Shown piece after piece: positions 7,427 through 13,689 of a DNA stretch of 22,181 nt (position 1 is the stretch's first letter; each line of letters opens with the position of its first letter). This DNA is from Chloracidobacterium sp. UBA3360 (GTDB lineage: Bacteria; Acidobacteriota; Blastocatellia; Pyrinomonadales; Pyrinomonadaceae): contig DEQS01000072.1 of assembly GCA_002360555.1 (NCBI GenBank), positions 13,835-36,015 of the forward strand, given 5' to 3'. The position numbers and the translations under genes are program-made. The notes under the pieces were generated by a model that worked only from the letters and a program-made list of their open reading frames with translations, had not been told where the DNA came from and did not search any database.

Positions 7427-8320
7427 CTAATCTTTTTCGGTGAGTGTTTCGTCGAGATCAAAAATGTCTGCCGGATCAGGCAGAGATTCTTCGGGTGCGG
7501 GAATAGGAGGAGCGGTTTCTTCCGCGCTAACCGCGGGTTCGGGTGCGGACTCTTTTTTGACCGGAGCCGCTCCGGCGGTCACCTTTACCATCGAATGACG
7601 GATCACACGATTGCCAATGCGATAACCTCGTAGCATCTCGCCGGTGATCGTGTTTGGCGGTTCGGTAGAATCTTCTTCAATTGCAACAGCCTCGTGAAAA
7701 TTCGGGTCAAATGTCTCGCCGACGGTAGCGATCGGCTGTACGCCCATGTCCGAAAATATCTCGTTCACCTGATGATGCACGAGCCCGATGCCGTCGTAAA
7801 ACTGTTGAAATTCGTCGCTCTTTTTATCCTTGAGCCCGCCGACCGAGCTGATCGCACGTTCGAGATTATCGAGCACCGGCAGCATTTGCGAGGCAAGATT
7901 GCTGATCTGGTCGATAAACGCACCGCGTCGCTCGCGGTCCATGCGGTACTTGTAATTTTCAAAATCTTTTAGTCTGCGATCCGACTTTTCCTGAACCTCA
8001 TTTCGCTCTTCGCGAAGCCCCGACAGCCTTTTCTTTAACGAATCGACCTCTTGCTCAAGCTCGTAAATACGCGTCTTTGCCCCCACGCTAACCTGCTGGG
8101 TCGCGGTCGGAACGGCGGCAGTAGGCTCGGGCACAAAGGCCGGCGCATTACGCGGGTCGTACTCCGACTGCTGGATCTCGATCGTCAGGTCGGCCGTGAT
8201 GTGCAGGTCCTTTTCTTTCTCTTCGAGCTGCTTGATAAAATCATCGACCGATCCGGTCGTGTCCATATCAAGCTCTTCGAGAGATTCTTCGGGCTTTGGA
8301 ATTTGTTCTTTGTGGTTCAT
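7427..8320 (-). CDS. grpE: GrpE nucleotide exchange factor
   Basis: GrpE releases ADP from DnaK. The central part is typical: a long coiled coil (about residues 80-135), a DNLERAI four-helix segment (151-157), and the signature beta domain GETFDPNFHEAV (201-212) and GYRIGNRVIRHSMVKV (232-247). At 297 residues it is much longer than the usual 180-200. The N-terminal 80 residues are acidic and probably disordered, and a C-terminal tail of about 45 residues is rich in Glu, Pro and Ala, ending DIFDLDETLTEKD. Start: ATG 8320 is preferred, but no Shine-Dalgarno is visible. A TTG at 8350, 11 bases after the hrcA stop, would add ten residues and allow translational coupling. It lies between hrcA and dnaK in one operon. 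Confidence 0.93.
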   Translation of the reverse strand: MNHKEQIPKPEESLEELDMDTTGSVDDFIKQLEEKEKDLHITADLTIEIQQSEYDPRNAPAFVPEPTAAVPTATQQVSVGAKTRIYELEQEVDSLKKRLSGLREERNEVQEKSDRRLKDFENYKYRMDRERRGAFIDQISNLASQMLPVLDNLERAISSVGGLKDKKSDEFQQFYDGIGLVHHQVNEIFSDMGVQPIATVGETFDPNFHEAVAIEEDSTEPPNTITGEMLRGYRIGNRVIRHSMVKVTAGAAPVKKESAPEPAVSAEETAPPIPAPEESLPDPADIFDLDETLTEKD

Positions 8321-8361
8321 GAATATGCGGTGTGGCGGGAAGGTCTTCAACCGCGCATGGC

Positions 8362-9492
8362 CTAGTTTTGCGAGATGTCGGCCGACATCATTCTTTCGAG
8401 TGTGCGGGCGACATAATTGACTATCGAGATCATCCGGGCATATTCCATACGGGTTGGCCCGAGGACGCTCAATGTGCCAACCGCCGAGCTGTTTCCGATC
8501 CGGTATGGGGCCGAGATCAGCGTACAGTTTTGAAACGACGGTGTGCGGTTTTCAGAGCCGATGACGACTGAAACGTCACCCTTGGCAGCTGTGTCGCGTT
8601 CGATGCATTCGGTCAGGATCTGCATCAGCCGCGACTTTTCGCCTATCGTGTGCAGTAGTTCACGCAGGCGTTCGAGGTCGGCAAAATCGCGTTTCGTCAG
8701 GATATTCGACGTGCCGTCCACAAAAATTTCACCCAGCCGGTCTTCCTCGTCCTCGATAGTTCCAGAGCAGAGGATCACGGCCGTTTGAAGCAATTTGTCA
8801 AAGAGTGCCTTTTCCTCGTGCATCAACATCATGATCTCAGCACGGATTTCGGCAAGGCTTTTTCCGGCAAATTCCCTATTCAGGTAGTTTGCCGTGCGTT
8901 CCAGTTCGTCGCGGGCAAAGCTGACATTGAGCCGTATTATCTTGTTATGGACAATGTTCGGCGCCGACACCAGCACAACCAAAATGCGGTTGTCGCTTAG
9001 ATTGACGAACTCGATATGCTGCAGGCGGTCACTCGCCAAACTTGGGCTGACCACGATGCCCACATTATTAGAAAGAGCCGATAACAAATGAGAGGTCCGC
9101 TCCATCAACCTGTCGGGAGTCTCCGCCGGATCCAGTGCATTCAGACCGTATTCCGCACCAATGAGCTGCAGATCGTCGTTTGAAATGCTCAGGACACCCA
9201 GCAGATTGTCAACGTAAAAGCGGTAGCCTTTATCGGTCGGAACTCGTCCGGCTGAGGTGTGAGGCTGCTCTAGCATCCCCATTTCCTCTAATTCACCCAT
9301 CACGTTGCGAATGGTTGCCGAGCTCATACCGCTAGCGTTGGCAAACTTTTCTGCAAGCACTTTCGAACCGACAGGCTCGCCCGTGACAAAGTGTTCGTTG
9401 ATAATGGCCGTCAGGATAACCTGTCCGCGGGAATCGGGAAAACCGGTATTTTTTTCACCGTCACGAACAGATTTTGGGTTGATTTGATGCAT
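8362..9492 (-). CDS. hrcA: Heat-inducible transcription repressor HrcA
   Basis: HrcA represses class I heat-shock operons by binding CIRCE operators and needs GroE for activity. This 376-residue protein has the N-terminal winged helix (about residues 20-92), with TGEPVGSKVLAEKF, SSATIRNVMGELEEMGML and the wing PHTSAGRVPTDKGYRFYVD. A GAF-like core and the inserted dimerising domain follow. It has about 20 extra N-terminal residues compared with the usual start near the GQVILTAIINEHF helix. ATG 9492 is the only reasonable start, yet it has no Shine-Dalgarno and lies inside a stable hairpin (9489-9512). It is first in the operon with grpE and dnaK. I find no match to the TTAGCACTC-N9-GAGTGCTAA CIRCE consensus upstream, so the operator here must differ or lie elsewhere. 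Confidence 0.94.
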   Translation of the reverse strand: MHQINPKSVRDGEKNTGFPDSRGQVILTAIINEHFVTGEPVGSKVLAEKFANASGMSSATIRNVMGELEEMGMLEQPHTSAGRVPTDKGYRFYVDNLLGVLSISNDDLQLIGAEYGLNALDPAETPDRLMERTSHLLSALSNNVGIVVSPSLASDRLQHIEFVNLSDNRILVVLVSAPNIVHNKIIRLNVSFARDELERTANYLNREFAGKSLAEIRAEIMMLMHEEKALFDKLLQTAVILCSGTIEDEEDRLGEIFVDGTSNILTKRDFADLERLRELLHTIGEKSRLMQILTECIERDTAAKGDVSVVIGSENRTPSFQNCTLISAPYRIGNSSAVGTLSVLGPTRMEYARMISIVNYVARTLERMMSADISQN

Positions 9493-9512
9493 ACGGCCAA
9501 TCGGCTGTATGC
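9489..9512 (-). promoter_or_regulatory. Hairpin enclosing the hrcA start codon
   Basis: GCATACGGCC (9489-9498) pairs with GGCTGTATGC (9503-9512), 10 bp with one G-T wobble and a four-base loop. The hrcA ATG (9492-9490 on the minus strand) is inside the 3' arm. In RNA this would hide the start codon; in DNA it is an inverted repeat able to bind a dimeric repressor. Both readings are inference. Confidence 0.6.
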
Positions 9513-9526
9513 TTTTCCCATATAAA

Positions 9527-9566
9527 GGAATAGCATTTTGACAGCCGCAGTGTCAATAAAAATAGT
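9527..9566. promoter_or_regulatory. Predicted divergent promoters sharing a palindromic -35 region
   Basis: TTGACA (9538-9543) and TGTCAA (9551-9556) form an inverted repeat spaced by 7 bases. Read on the plus strand, TTGACA is followed after 17 bases by AATAGT (9561-9566; 4 of 6) upstream of the SprT-like gene. Read on the minus strand, TTGACA (9556-9551) is followed after 18 bases by TATTCC (9532-9527; 3 of 6) upstream of hrcA. The two perfect -35 boxes face each other, so the two transcripts should compete or be co-regulated. The -10 boxes are weak. Confidence 0.45.
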
Positions 9567-9587
9567 TAAATTAAGTTAAACATCGTT

Positions 9588-10316
9588 GTGACGCATCAAC
9601 TTGACGAAATACGGGAAATCTACGCCGAGGCTTATCGCTGGTACGATCCGAAACGCGCCGTGCCCATACTCCACCTTTCATTTTACCCGTATGTCGGCAT
9701 AAATCATACGATAAGAATACGTAGCGGCGAAATTTTTGTCCGCATCGGCGAGATCTGCCGCGAAATGCCCCTAGCCTGTCACAAAGGCCTCGCCTACATC
9801 CTCGTCGGTAAATTGCTCAGAAAAAAGATCCCCACAGGTGCGAGAGAGGTCTATTCCGCATATGTAAAATCCGATGCGATCCGCCTGAAAGCCGCCGACA
9901 ACAAACGCGCCAAAGGCCGCAAGGTCGTCACCACCTCAAAAGGCTCCATCTATGATCTCGATGAGATATTTGACGAGCTAAACGCCAAATATTTTTACGA
10001 CACCATCCCCAAACCGGCCCTCACATGGTCCGCCAAAAAAACCTATCGCATCCTAGGCCACCACGACGCGACGCATGATCACATTACGATCAGCAAATCG
10101 CTCGACACCGCCACCACGCCGCGATACGTCGTCGAATACGTCGTTTTCCACGAAATGCTACACATCCACCACCCGACCAAACACGTCAACGGCCGGAGAT
10201 ATAATCACACGGCAGCGTTCAAACGCGACGAGAAAAAATTTGCGTATTACAACGAAGCCGAGACCTGGATCGAACGAAACGTAAGGCGGATGAAGCGTGA
10301 AGCAAAGAGAAAGTGA
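9588..10316 (+). CDS. SprT-like zinc metalloprotease domain protein
   Basis: This 242-residue protein has a C-terminal SprT-like domain. It shows DLDEIFDELNAKYF (about 123-136), a TWSAKKTYRILGHHD strand region, and the zinc motif HEMLH at 188-192 with Glu189 as catalytic base. A further His at 207 (YNHTAAF) is the likely third ligand. SprT-type proteins are predicted metallopeptidases; the eukaryotic relative Spartan cleaves DNA-protein crosslinks. The bacterial role is not established. The N-terminal half (about 5-95) follows the same order of elements but without the zinc residues, suggesting a degenerate second copy of the fold. The start is GTG 9588 without a Shine-Dalgarno; a short or leaderless leader is possible. 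It is divergent from hrcA and shares its promoter region. The stop codon touches a CCGCAGAGA-type repeat arm. Confidence 0.85.
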   Translation: MTHQLDEIREIYAEAYRWYDPKRAVPILHLSFYPYVGINHTIRIRSGEIFVRIGEICREMPLACHKGLAYILVGKLLRKKIPTGAREVYSAYVKSDAIRLKAADNKRAKGRKVVTTSKGSIYDLDEIFDELNAKYFYDTIPKPALTWSAKKTYRILGHHDATHDHITISKSLDTATTPRYVVEYVVFHEMLHIHHPTKHVNGRRYNHTAAFKRDEKKFAYYNEAETWIERNVRRMKREAKRK

Positions 10317-10362
10317 ACCGCAGAGACGAAAAGCCGCAGAGGGTTAAATGCGGGTTTCTTGT

Positions 10363-10404
10363 CGGCTCCGCCGCAAACGCACTGCGGCGAGGCTTGCCTC
10401 GACG
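10363..10404 (+). repeat. REP unit, copy 1 (left of RAYT)
   Basis: This is a 42-base unit of two hairpins: CGGC-TCC-GCCG, then a GCAAACGCACT spacer, then CGAGGC-TT-GCCTCG followed by ACG. It is nearly identical to copy 2 at 10427-10468, and to the inverted copy 3 at 11094-11136. Confidence 0.88.
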
Positions 10405-10426
10405 AGAGACTGCCCCACCAACTCAG

Positions 10427-10468
10427 GCGGCTTGCCGCAAACGCACCGCGGCGAGGCTTGCCTCGACG
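10427..10468 (+). repeat. REP unit, copy 2 (left of RAYT)
   Basis: This is a second 42-base unit in the same orientation, with first hairpin GCGGC-TT-GCCGC and second hairpin CGAGGC-TT-GCCTCG. Between the paired GGC...GCC stems and the GCGGCGAGGCTTGCCTCGACG block, almost every base matches copy 1. Confidence 0.88.
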
Positions 10469-10490
10469 GCCAAATTGCCCCAAAATGCTG

Positions 10491-10505
10491 GGAGGCTATG
10501 CCTCC
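10491..10505 (+). repeat. Small palindrome across the RAYT start codon
   Basis: GGAGGC-TAT-GCCTCC is a perfect 6-bp stem with a 3-base loop. The ATG at 10498 begins inside the loop. The GGAGG, which would be the ribosome site, lies in the 5' arm only two bases before the ATG. The hairpin could therefore mask both signals, limiting transposase synthesis. Confidence 0.75.
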
Positions 10506-11052
10506 AAAAGTCTTTCGCATTTCAAGAGACCATCCCGCCTATTACCTCACATCGGTGGCAAAGGATTGTCTGCCCATTTTTCGTACAGATGCGATAGCTC
10601 AGATAACATGCAACGCCATCAACGAGGCTCGACGCACCGGCAAATTTTTGATCTTTTCGTATGTGATAATGCCCGACCACACACATTTCGTAACGGACAG
10701 CCGACGTGAGTCCCGTGATGTTCACCGTTATCTCAACGGCATCATCAGTCGACGCGTGATCGATCATCTTAAAGCTAACGGGCACGAATCGTCCCTAGAA
10801 AAACTTCGCGAAGACCGTCCATCGGACGGATCGAAATATTCCCTTTGGAGTCATCACCCCGACACCCGCTTGCTATGGAGCGAACAGATGCTCTGGCAGC
10901 GAATACAATATACCCACCTAAATCCCGTGCGGCTCGGGCTGGTCGATCATCCAAATGATTGGCGTTGGTCGAGCGCGAGGATATTTCATCGACGGCCTGC
11001 CGTGGATGAACCGCTTAGCGTCGATATAGATAAAATTGTTTGGCGAACCTGA
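10498..11052 (+). mobile_element. REP-associated tyrosine transposase (RAYT, IS200-like Y1 family) coding region
   Basis: This is an intact 184-residue coding sequence. It matches RAYT/TnpA_REP proteins: YYLTSVAKDCLPIF at 15-28, the His-x-His metal site in MPDHTHF (58-64, H61 and H63), a following helix with a candidate catalytic Tyr (Y78 in VHRYLNGIISRR), and the C-terminal hallmark LNPVRLGLVDHPNDWRWSSA (141-160). Family knowledge: RAYTs are domesticated single-strand transposases that mobilise REP palindromes rather than themselves. The gene is framed by REP units (two left, one inverted right) and by small hairpins at start and stop, which supports that role. The start at ATG 10498 is chosen because upstream codons would translate REP DNA. 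There is no frameshift or missing motif, so it may be active. Confidence 0.9.
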
Positions 11053-11053
11053 C

Positions 11054-11068
11054 GGCGGCATAGCCGCC
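11054..11068 (+). repeat. Small palindrome just after the RAYT stop
   Basis: GGCGGC-ATA-GCCGCC begins one base after the TGA at 11050-11052. It mirrors the left palindrome at 10491-10505: the central GGCATAGCC is the reverse complement of the left GGCTATGCC. The two may mark the ends of the original mobile unit. Confidence 0.7.
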
Positions 11069-11093
11069 CGGGGGCTTTGTGGAGTATGCGTCA

Positions 11094-11136
11094 CGTCGAG
11101 GCAAGCCTCGCCGCAGTGCATTTACGGCAAAGCCGT
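11094..11136 (-). repeat. REP unit, copy 3 (right of RAYT, inverted)
   Basis: Read on the minus strand this is ACGGC-TTT-GCCGT, a TAAATGCACT spacer, then CGAGGC-TT-GCCTCG and ACG. It repeats copy 1 including the GCACTGCGGCGAGGCTTGCC core, but in opposite orientation, giving the cassette inverted ends. It sits 11 bases before the end of the convergent lipoprotein gene. Confidence 0.88.
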
Positions 11137-11147
11137 CCAAAAAAAGA

Positions 11148-12779
11148 TCAGTCCTGCCCCAACTGTGCAATGATCGCCCCGATCAGCCCAAAGTCAGAGG
11201 TCGTCTTGCGTTCCATGCCGGAATTTGTGAAGCGGGTTTCGGTGAGATAAGTGGAAACGGCTTGGGTATCGCCGTGGCCCTCGCGGGCAAGCATATCGAC
11301 GAGAAAGAGCGTGGTATTGGAATCTCGGCCAACGGTTACTGATACGGAATTTCGATCAAATCCTCGATCGATTGTCTCAGCCAACATTGGCTTTGTATTC
11401 TGGACTCCACGGGTAAACGGGTAAAGGGAAGTGATGGTATCGCTATCTCCGCTGAAGAGTGTCAAGCCTATCCCAAATGTTGCTACATCACCGTCGGCAC
11501 TAGTCTTTACACCGTCCCCCGTCTGCTTACTTAATTCGCTAATCAGGGAACTGTATATTTTCTTCTCGTCAAAAAATTGTGCGATCAGGATTGGCTTTTC
11601 ACCATCAGGAGAAAAGTTTGCGGTAGTAGCACCCGAGTTACTTGCGGAAAAAAATAACTCAGGATCAGCAATTCCATACGGTTCTAATAGCAGATGAGAG
11701 AACTCTGCGATCACCTTTCCTGCAAAGGCATCCGTTCGTTTCTGCGCTACAAGTACGACAGATCGCCAGGCGACTTGAGCATTCCTAAAGTTGTAACAGG
11801 TCGCAATTGGTACATCAGCCGGTAGCCATTTGAATGAGGACGCATTACAACCGTCGCCTGTGACCATCGTCTCACTAAACACACTCGCGATCTCGGTCGG
11901 CATGCCAATCTGATACCTATCCTCAATTCCCTGCTCGGTCTTGGTCGCTATCCATTTAATATCCGTCACGGAGTTGCGGATAAGTTGCGGCAGGATGCCG
12001 GCGATGGCGGATTGGACTTCGGAGTCTTCGCCCGCCTCGGTGGCAAATTTTAGTCCGACGATATTCGCGATCTGGGCGACGCCGTCGGTGGAGACGTAGC
12101 CGGATGCGAGAGTTGCCGGGTCCGCGCTTTTGACCTTTCCGGCTTTTGCGACGCTGTCAGATTCCCCACGTTTTACGGCGAGGCATTTGTCGATTGCCGA
12201 TTCGTCGTTGCCGAAATAAATGATGCTGTCGATGACGAGAGCATACGCCTTGCGGCCGTCCTTGGCGGCCCACATAAAATACTTGCCTCCGTGTTTATCG
12301 CTTCGCTCGAGAGTCGGTTCGCTGTCGTAGATGTCCGCAACAAAACCTCCAAGCTTTTTCTCGGCAAATGCGACAGCCTGATAGTTCCAAACATGCGTAT
12401 CGGCAACGGCAACAAAGTGCGGCTGAACGCGACCAACGGAGTGTTCGTCGGTGAGCTTTTCTTCGGAGGTCTCAAAACCGGTAACGGCAACCGCAAGCTG
12501 TACGCCTTTTAACGCCGAAAAGTCGGGCTTGGTCTTCGCAACTTCCTTAAATGGCTTCGCGTCCACGATCGGCTGCAAAGCCGCAGCAAGGTCATTTGTC
12601 TCAAGATAAACAAGCGTCTCCGCCGGAACGAGCGTACGCATATCGGTCGGCTTGGTCGTGCAAGAGGTAAGAAATATTAGCCACAGATAAACACAGATGG
12701 ACACAGATAGGATCAGAAAACGTGGATAGATACGGCCTTTTCCATGCCCATTCTTACATCTGTGTTTATCTGTGTTCAT
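11148..12779 (-). CDS. Large predicted lipoprotein of unknown function (DUF3352-like at best)
   Basis: This 543-residue protein has a long basic N-region (MNTDKHRCKNGHGKGRIYPR), a hydrophobic core and a lipobox, L-T-S-C, with Cys40 as lipidation site. The mature part opens with RTLVPAETLVYLETNDL, which recalls periplasmic DUF3352-type proteins, a resemblance I cannot confirm. The rest alternates beta strands and helices with a few scattered Cys and no enzymatic motif I recognise. Start: ATG 12779 is the only ATG giving a plausible signal peptide; the frame stays open to 13055 but would overlap the divergent gene. Oddly, both the N-region and the hydrophobic core are encoded by the inverted repeat at 12681-12785. 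The gene points toward the RAYT cassette and has no clear terminator. Confidence 0.72.
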   Translation of the reverse strand: MNTDKHRCKNGHGKGRIYPRFLILSVSICVYLWLIFLTSCTTKPTDMRTLVPAETLVYLETNDLAAALQPIVDAKPFKEVAKTKPDFSALKGVQLAVAVTGFETSEEKLTDEHSVGRVQPHFVAVADTHVWNYQAVAFAEKKLGGFVADIYDSEPTLERSDKHGGKYFMWAAKDGRKAYALVIDSIIYFGNDESAIDKCLAVKRGESDSVAKAGKVKSADPATLASGYVSTDGVAQIANIVGLKFATEAGEDSEVQSAIAGILPQLIRNSVTDIKWIATKTEQGIEDRYQIGMPTEIASVFSETMVTGDGCNASSFKWLPADVPIATCYNFRNAQVAWRSVVLVAQKRTDAFAGKVIAEFSHLLLEPYGIADPELFFSASNSGATTANFSPDGEKPILIAQFFDEKKIYSSLISELSKQTGDGVKTSADGDVATFGIGLTLFSGDSDTITSLYPFTRGVQNTKPMLAETIDRGFDRNSVSVTVGRDSNTTLFLVDMLAREGHGDTQAVSTYLTETRFTNSGMERKTTSDFGLIGAIIAQLGQD

Positions 12780-12785
12780 CTGTGG
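12681..12785. repeat. Long inverted repeat with 10-base phased units (CCACAGAT type)
   Basis: The left arm 12681-12710 consists of three 10-base units (CCACAGATAA, ACACAGATGG, ACACAGATAG). The right arm 12756-12785 is its near complement, 25 of 30 positions, with a 45-base spacer. The element overlaps the 5' end of the lipoprotein gene and ends 28 bases before the SDR gene. Confidence 0.85.
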
Positions 12786-12813
12786 ACGATTCTTTGCTAA
12801 AATCCCAATCAAT

Positions 12814-13596
12814 ATGGACAAAATATTTGCTGACAACATTTTACAGGGTAAGGTCGCGTTTGTAACAGGCGGCGGTACGGGAATAACGGGCGGCGTCGCG
12901 CGGGCGTTTGCCGAGCACGGAGCAAAGCTCGCGATCGTGAGCCGCAAGATCGAGAATCTCGAAGCGATGAAAGCCGAGGTCGAAGCTTTTGGCGGCGAAT
13001 GTTTTACCGTCGCGGCGGACGTTCGCGAATACGAGGCGGTCGAAAATGCTATCAAACAAACTGTTGACCATTACGGTAAGATCGACATCGTCGTCAACGG
13101 TGCGGCGGGCAATTTCCTGTGTGCGGCAGATCAGCTTTCGCCAAACGGCTTTGGCACCGTCGTCGATATCGATACCAAGGGCACGTTTAACGTCTGCCGC
13201 GCGTCTTTCGAAGCATTAAAAGAATCAAAAGGCCAGATCCTCAACATCTCAGCGACGCTGCATTATTTGGCAACTCCGATGCAGATACACGTGTCGGCGG
13301 CAAAGGCCGGCGTTGATGCGATCACCCGAAATCTATCGGTCGAATGGGGCCGCCACGGCATCCGCGTCAACGGCATCGCCCCGGGCCCGATCGAGGACAC
13401 CGAGGGCATGAAACGACTGCTAATGCCCGAGCTGAAAGACAAGCTTGTCAAAAAGATCCCGATCGGACGTTTTGGCCGCATCGCCGATATCGAAAACGCA
13501 GCGTTGTTCCTAACATCCGACGCCGCAAGCTACGTCAATGGCGTGACGCTGGTTGTGGACGGCGGAAGCTGGTTGCTGGGAACAAGTCTGATGTAA
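12814..13596 (+). CDS. Short-chain dehydrogenase/reductase, probable 2,4-dienoyl-CoA reductase
   Basis: This 260-residue SDR resembles the NADPH-dependent 2,4-dienoyl-CoA reductase group, which removes double bases of unsaturated fatty acids entering beta-oxidation. The NADP-binding TGGGTGI is at 18-24, the DECR-type NGAAGNF at 95-101, and DIDTKGTFNV at 118-127. Catalytic-site elements are Ser146 and Lys164. The classical YxxxK Tyr is absent, with Val160 four before Lys164, as in DECR proteins rather than in typical SDRs. The tail has RFGRIADIENAALFLTSD and YVNGVTLVVDGG. The start ATG 12814 fits the family length; there is no Shine-Dalgarno. An in-frame extension to 12772 would translate repeat DNA. 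It is divergent from the lipoprotein and followed by an inverted repeat. Some other enoyl reductase specificity is possible. Confidence 0.87.
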   Translation: MDKIFADNILQGKVAFVTGGGTGITGGVARAFAEHGAKLAIVSRKIENLEAMKAEVEAFGGECFTVAADVREYEAVENAIKQTVDHYGKIDIVVNGAAGNFLCAADQLSPNGFGTVVDIDTKGTFNVCRASFEALKESKGQILNISATLHYLATPMQIHVSAAKAGVDAITRNLSVEWGRHGIRVNGIAPGPIEDTEGMKRLLMPELKDKLVKKIPIGRFGRIADIENAALFLTSDAASYVNGVTLVVDGGSWLLGTSLM

Positions 13597-13608
13597 TGAC
13601 GGACTTTA

Positions 13609-13677
13609 AACCACATAGAAACATAGAACACATAGGATCTTTTTCTTGTTCTATGTGCTCTATGTTTCTATGTGGTT
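13609..13677. repeat. Long inverted repeat with phased units (CCACATAG type)
   Basis: Arms 13609-13635 and 13651-13677 are complementary at 26 of 27 positions around a 15-base loop. Each arm carries three ACATAG units spaced 8 and 9 bases apart. It fills most of the 93-base gap between the SDR and the amidotransferase genes and could also form a strong terminator-like RNA hairpin, but there is no T tract after it. Confidence 0.9.
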
Positions 13678-13689
13678 AACTCTTACAAT

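Noticed and set aside
8321..8350. TTG start at 8350 for GrpE
   Set aside because: Not excluded, but TTG without a Shine-Dalgarno is weaker than ATG 8320. Both give the same core protein.
9480..9587. CIRCE operator upstream of hrcA
   Set aside because: No stretch fits TTAGCACTC-N9-GAGTGCTAA; the inverted repeats present have different sequences.
10315..10341. Fifth phased repeat of type CCGCAGAGA
   Set aside because: Only a single degenerate arm is visible, with no complementary partner nearby. It is mentioned only as a possible remnant.
10348..10497. Longer RAYT protein starting at 10348
   Set aside because: Those 50 codons translate the REP units and match no transposase N-terminus; the family-like sequence begins right after ATG 10498.
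12780..13055. Extension of the minus-strand lipoprotein upstream to 13055
   Set aside because: It overlaps the well-supported SDR gene on the other strand, and the extra residues are low-complexity and unlike any signal peptide.
12681..13677. CRISPR array suggested by evenly spaced repeated units
   Set aside because: The units are only 8-10 bases, have no spacers, and are arranged as mirrored arms. No cas gene is present.
13609..13677. Rho-independent terminator after the SDR gene
   Set aside because: The hairpin is strong enough but no T run follows on either strand, and its features fit the repeat family better.
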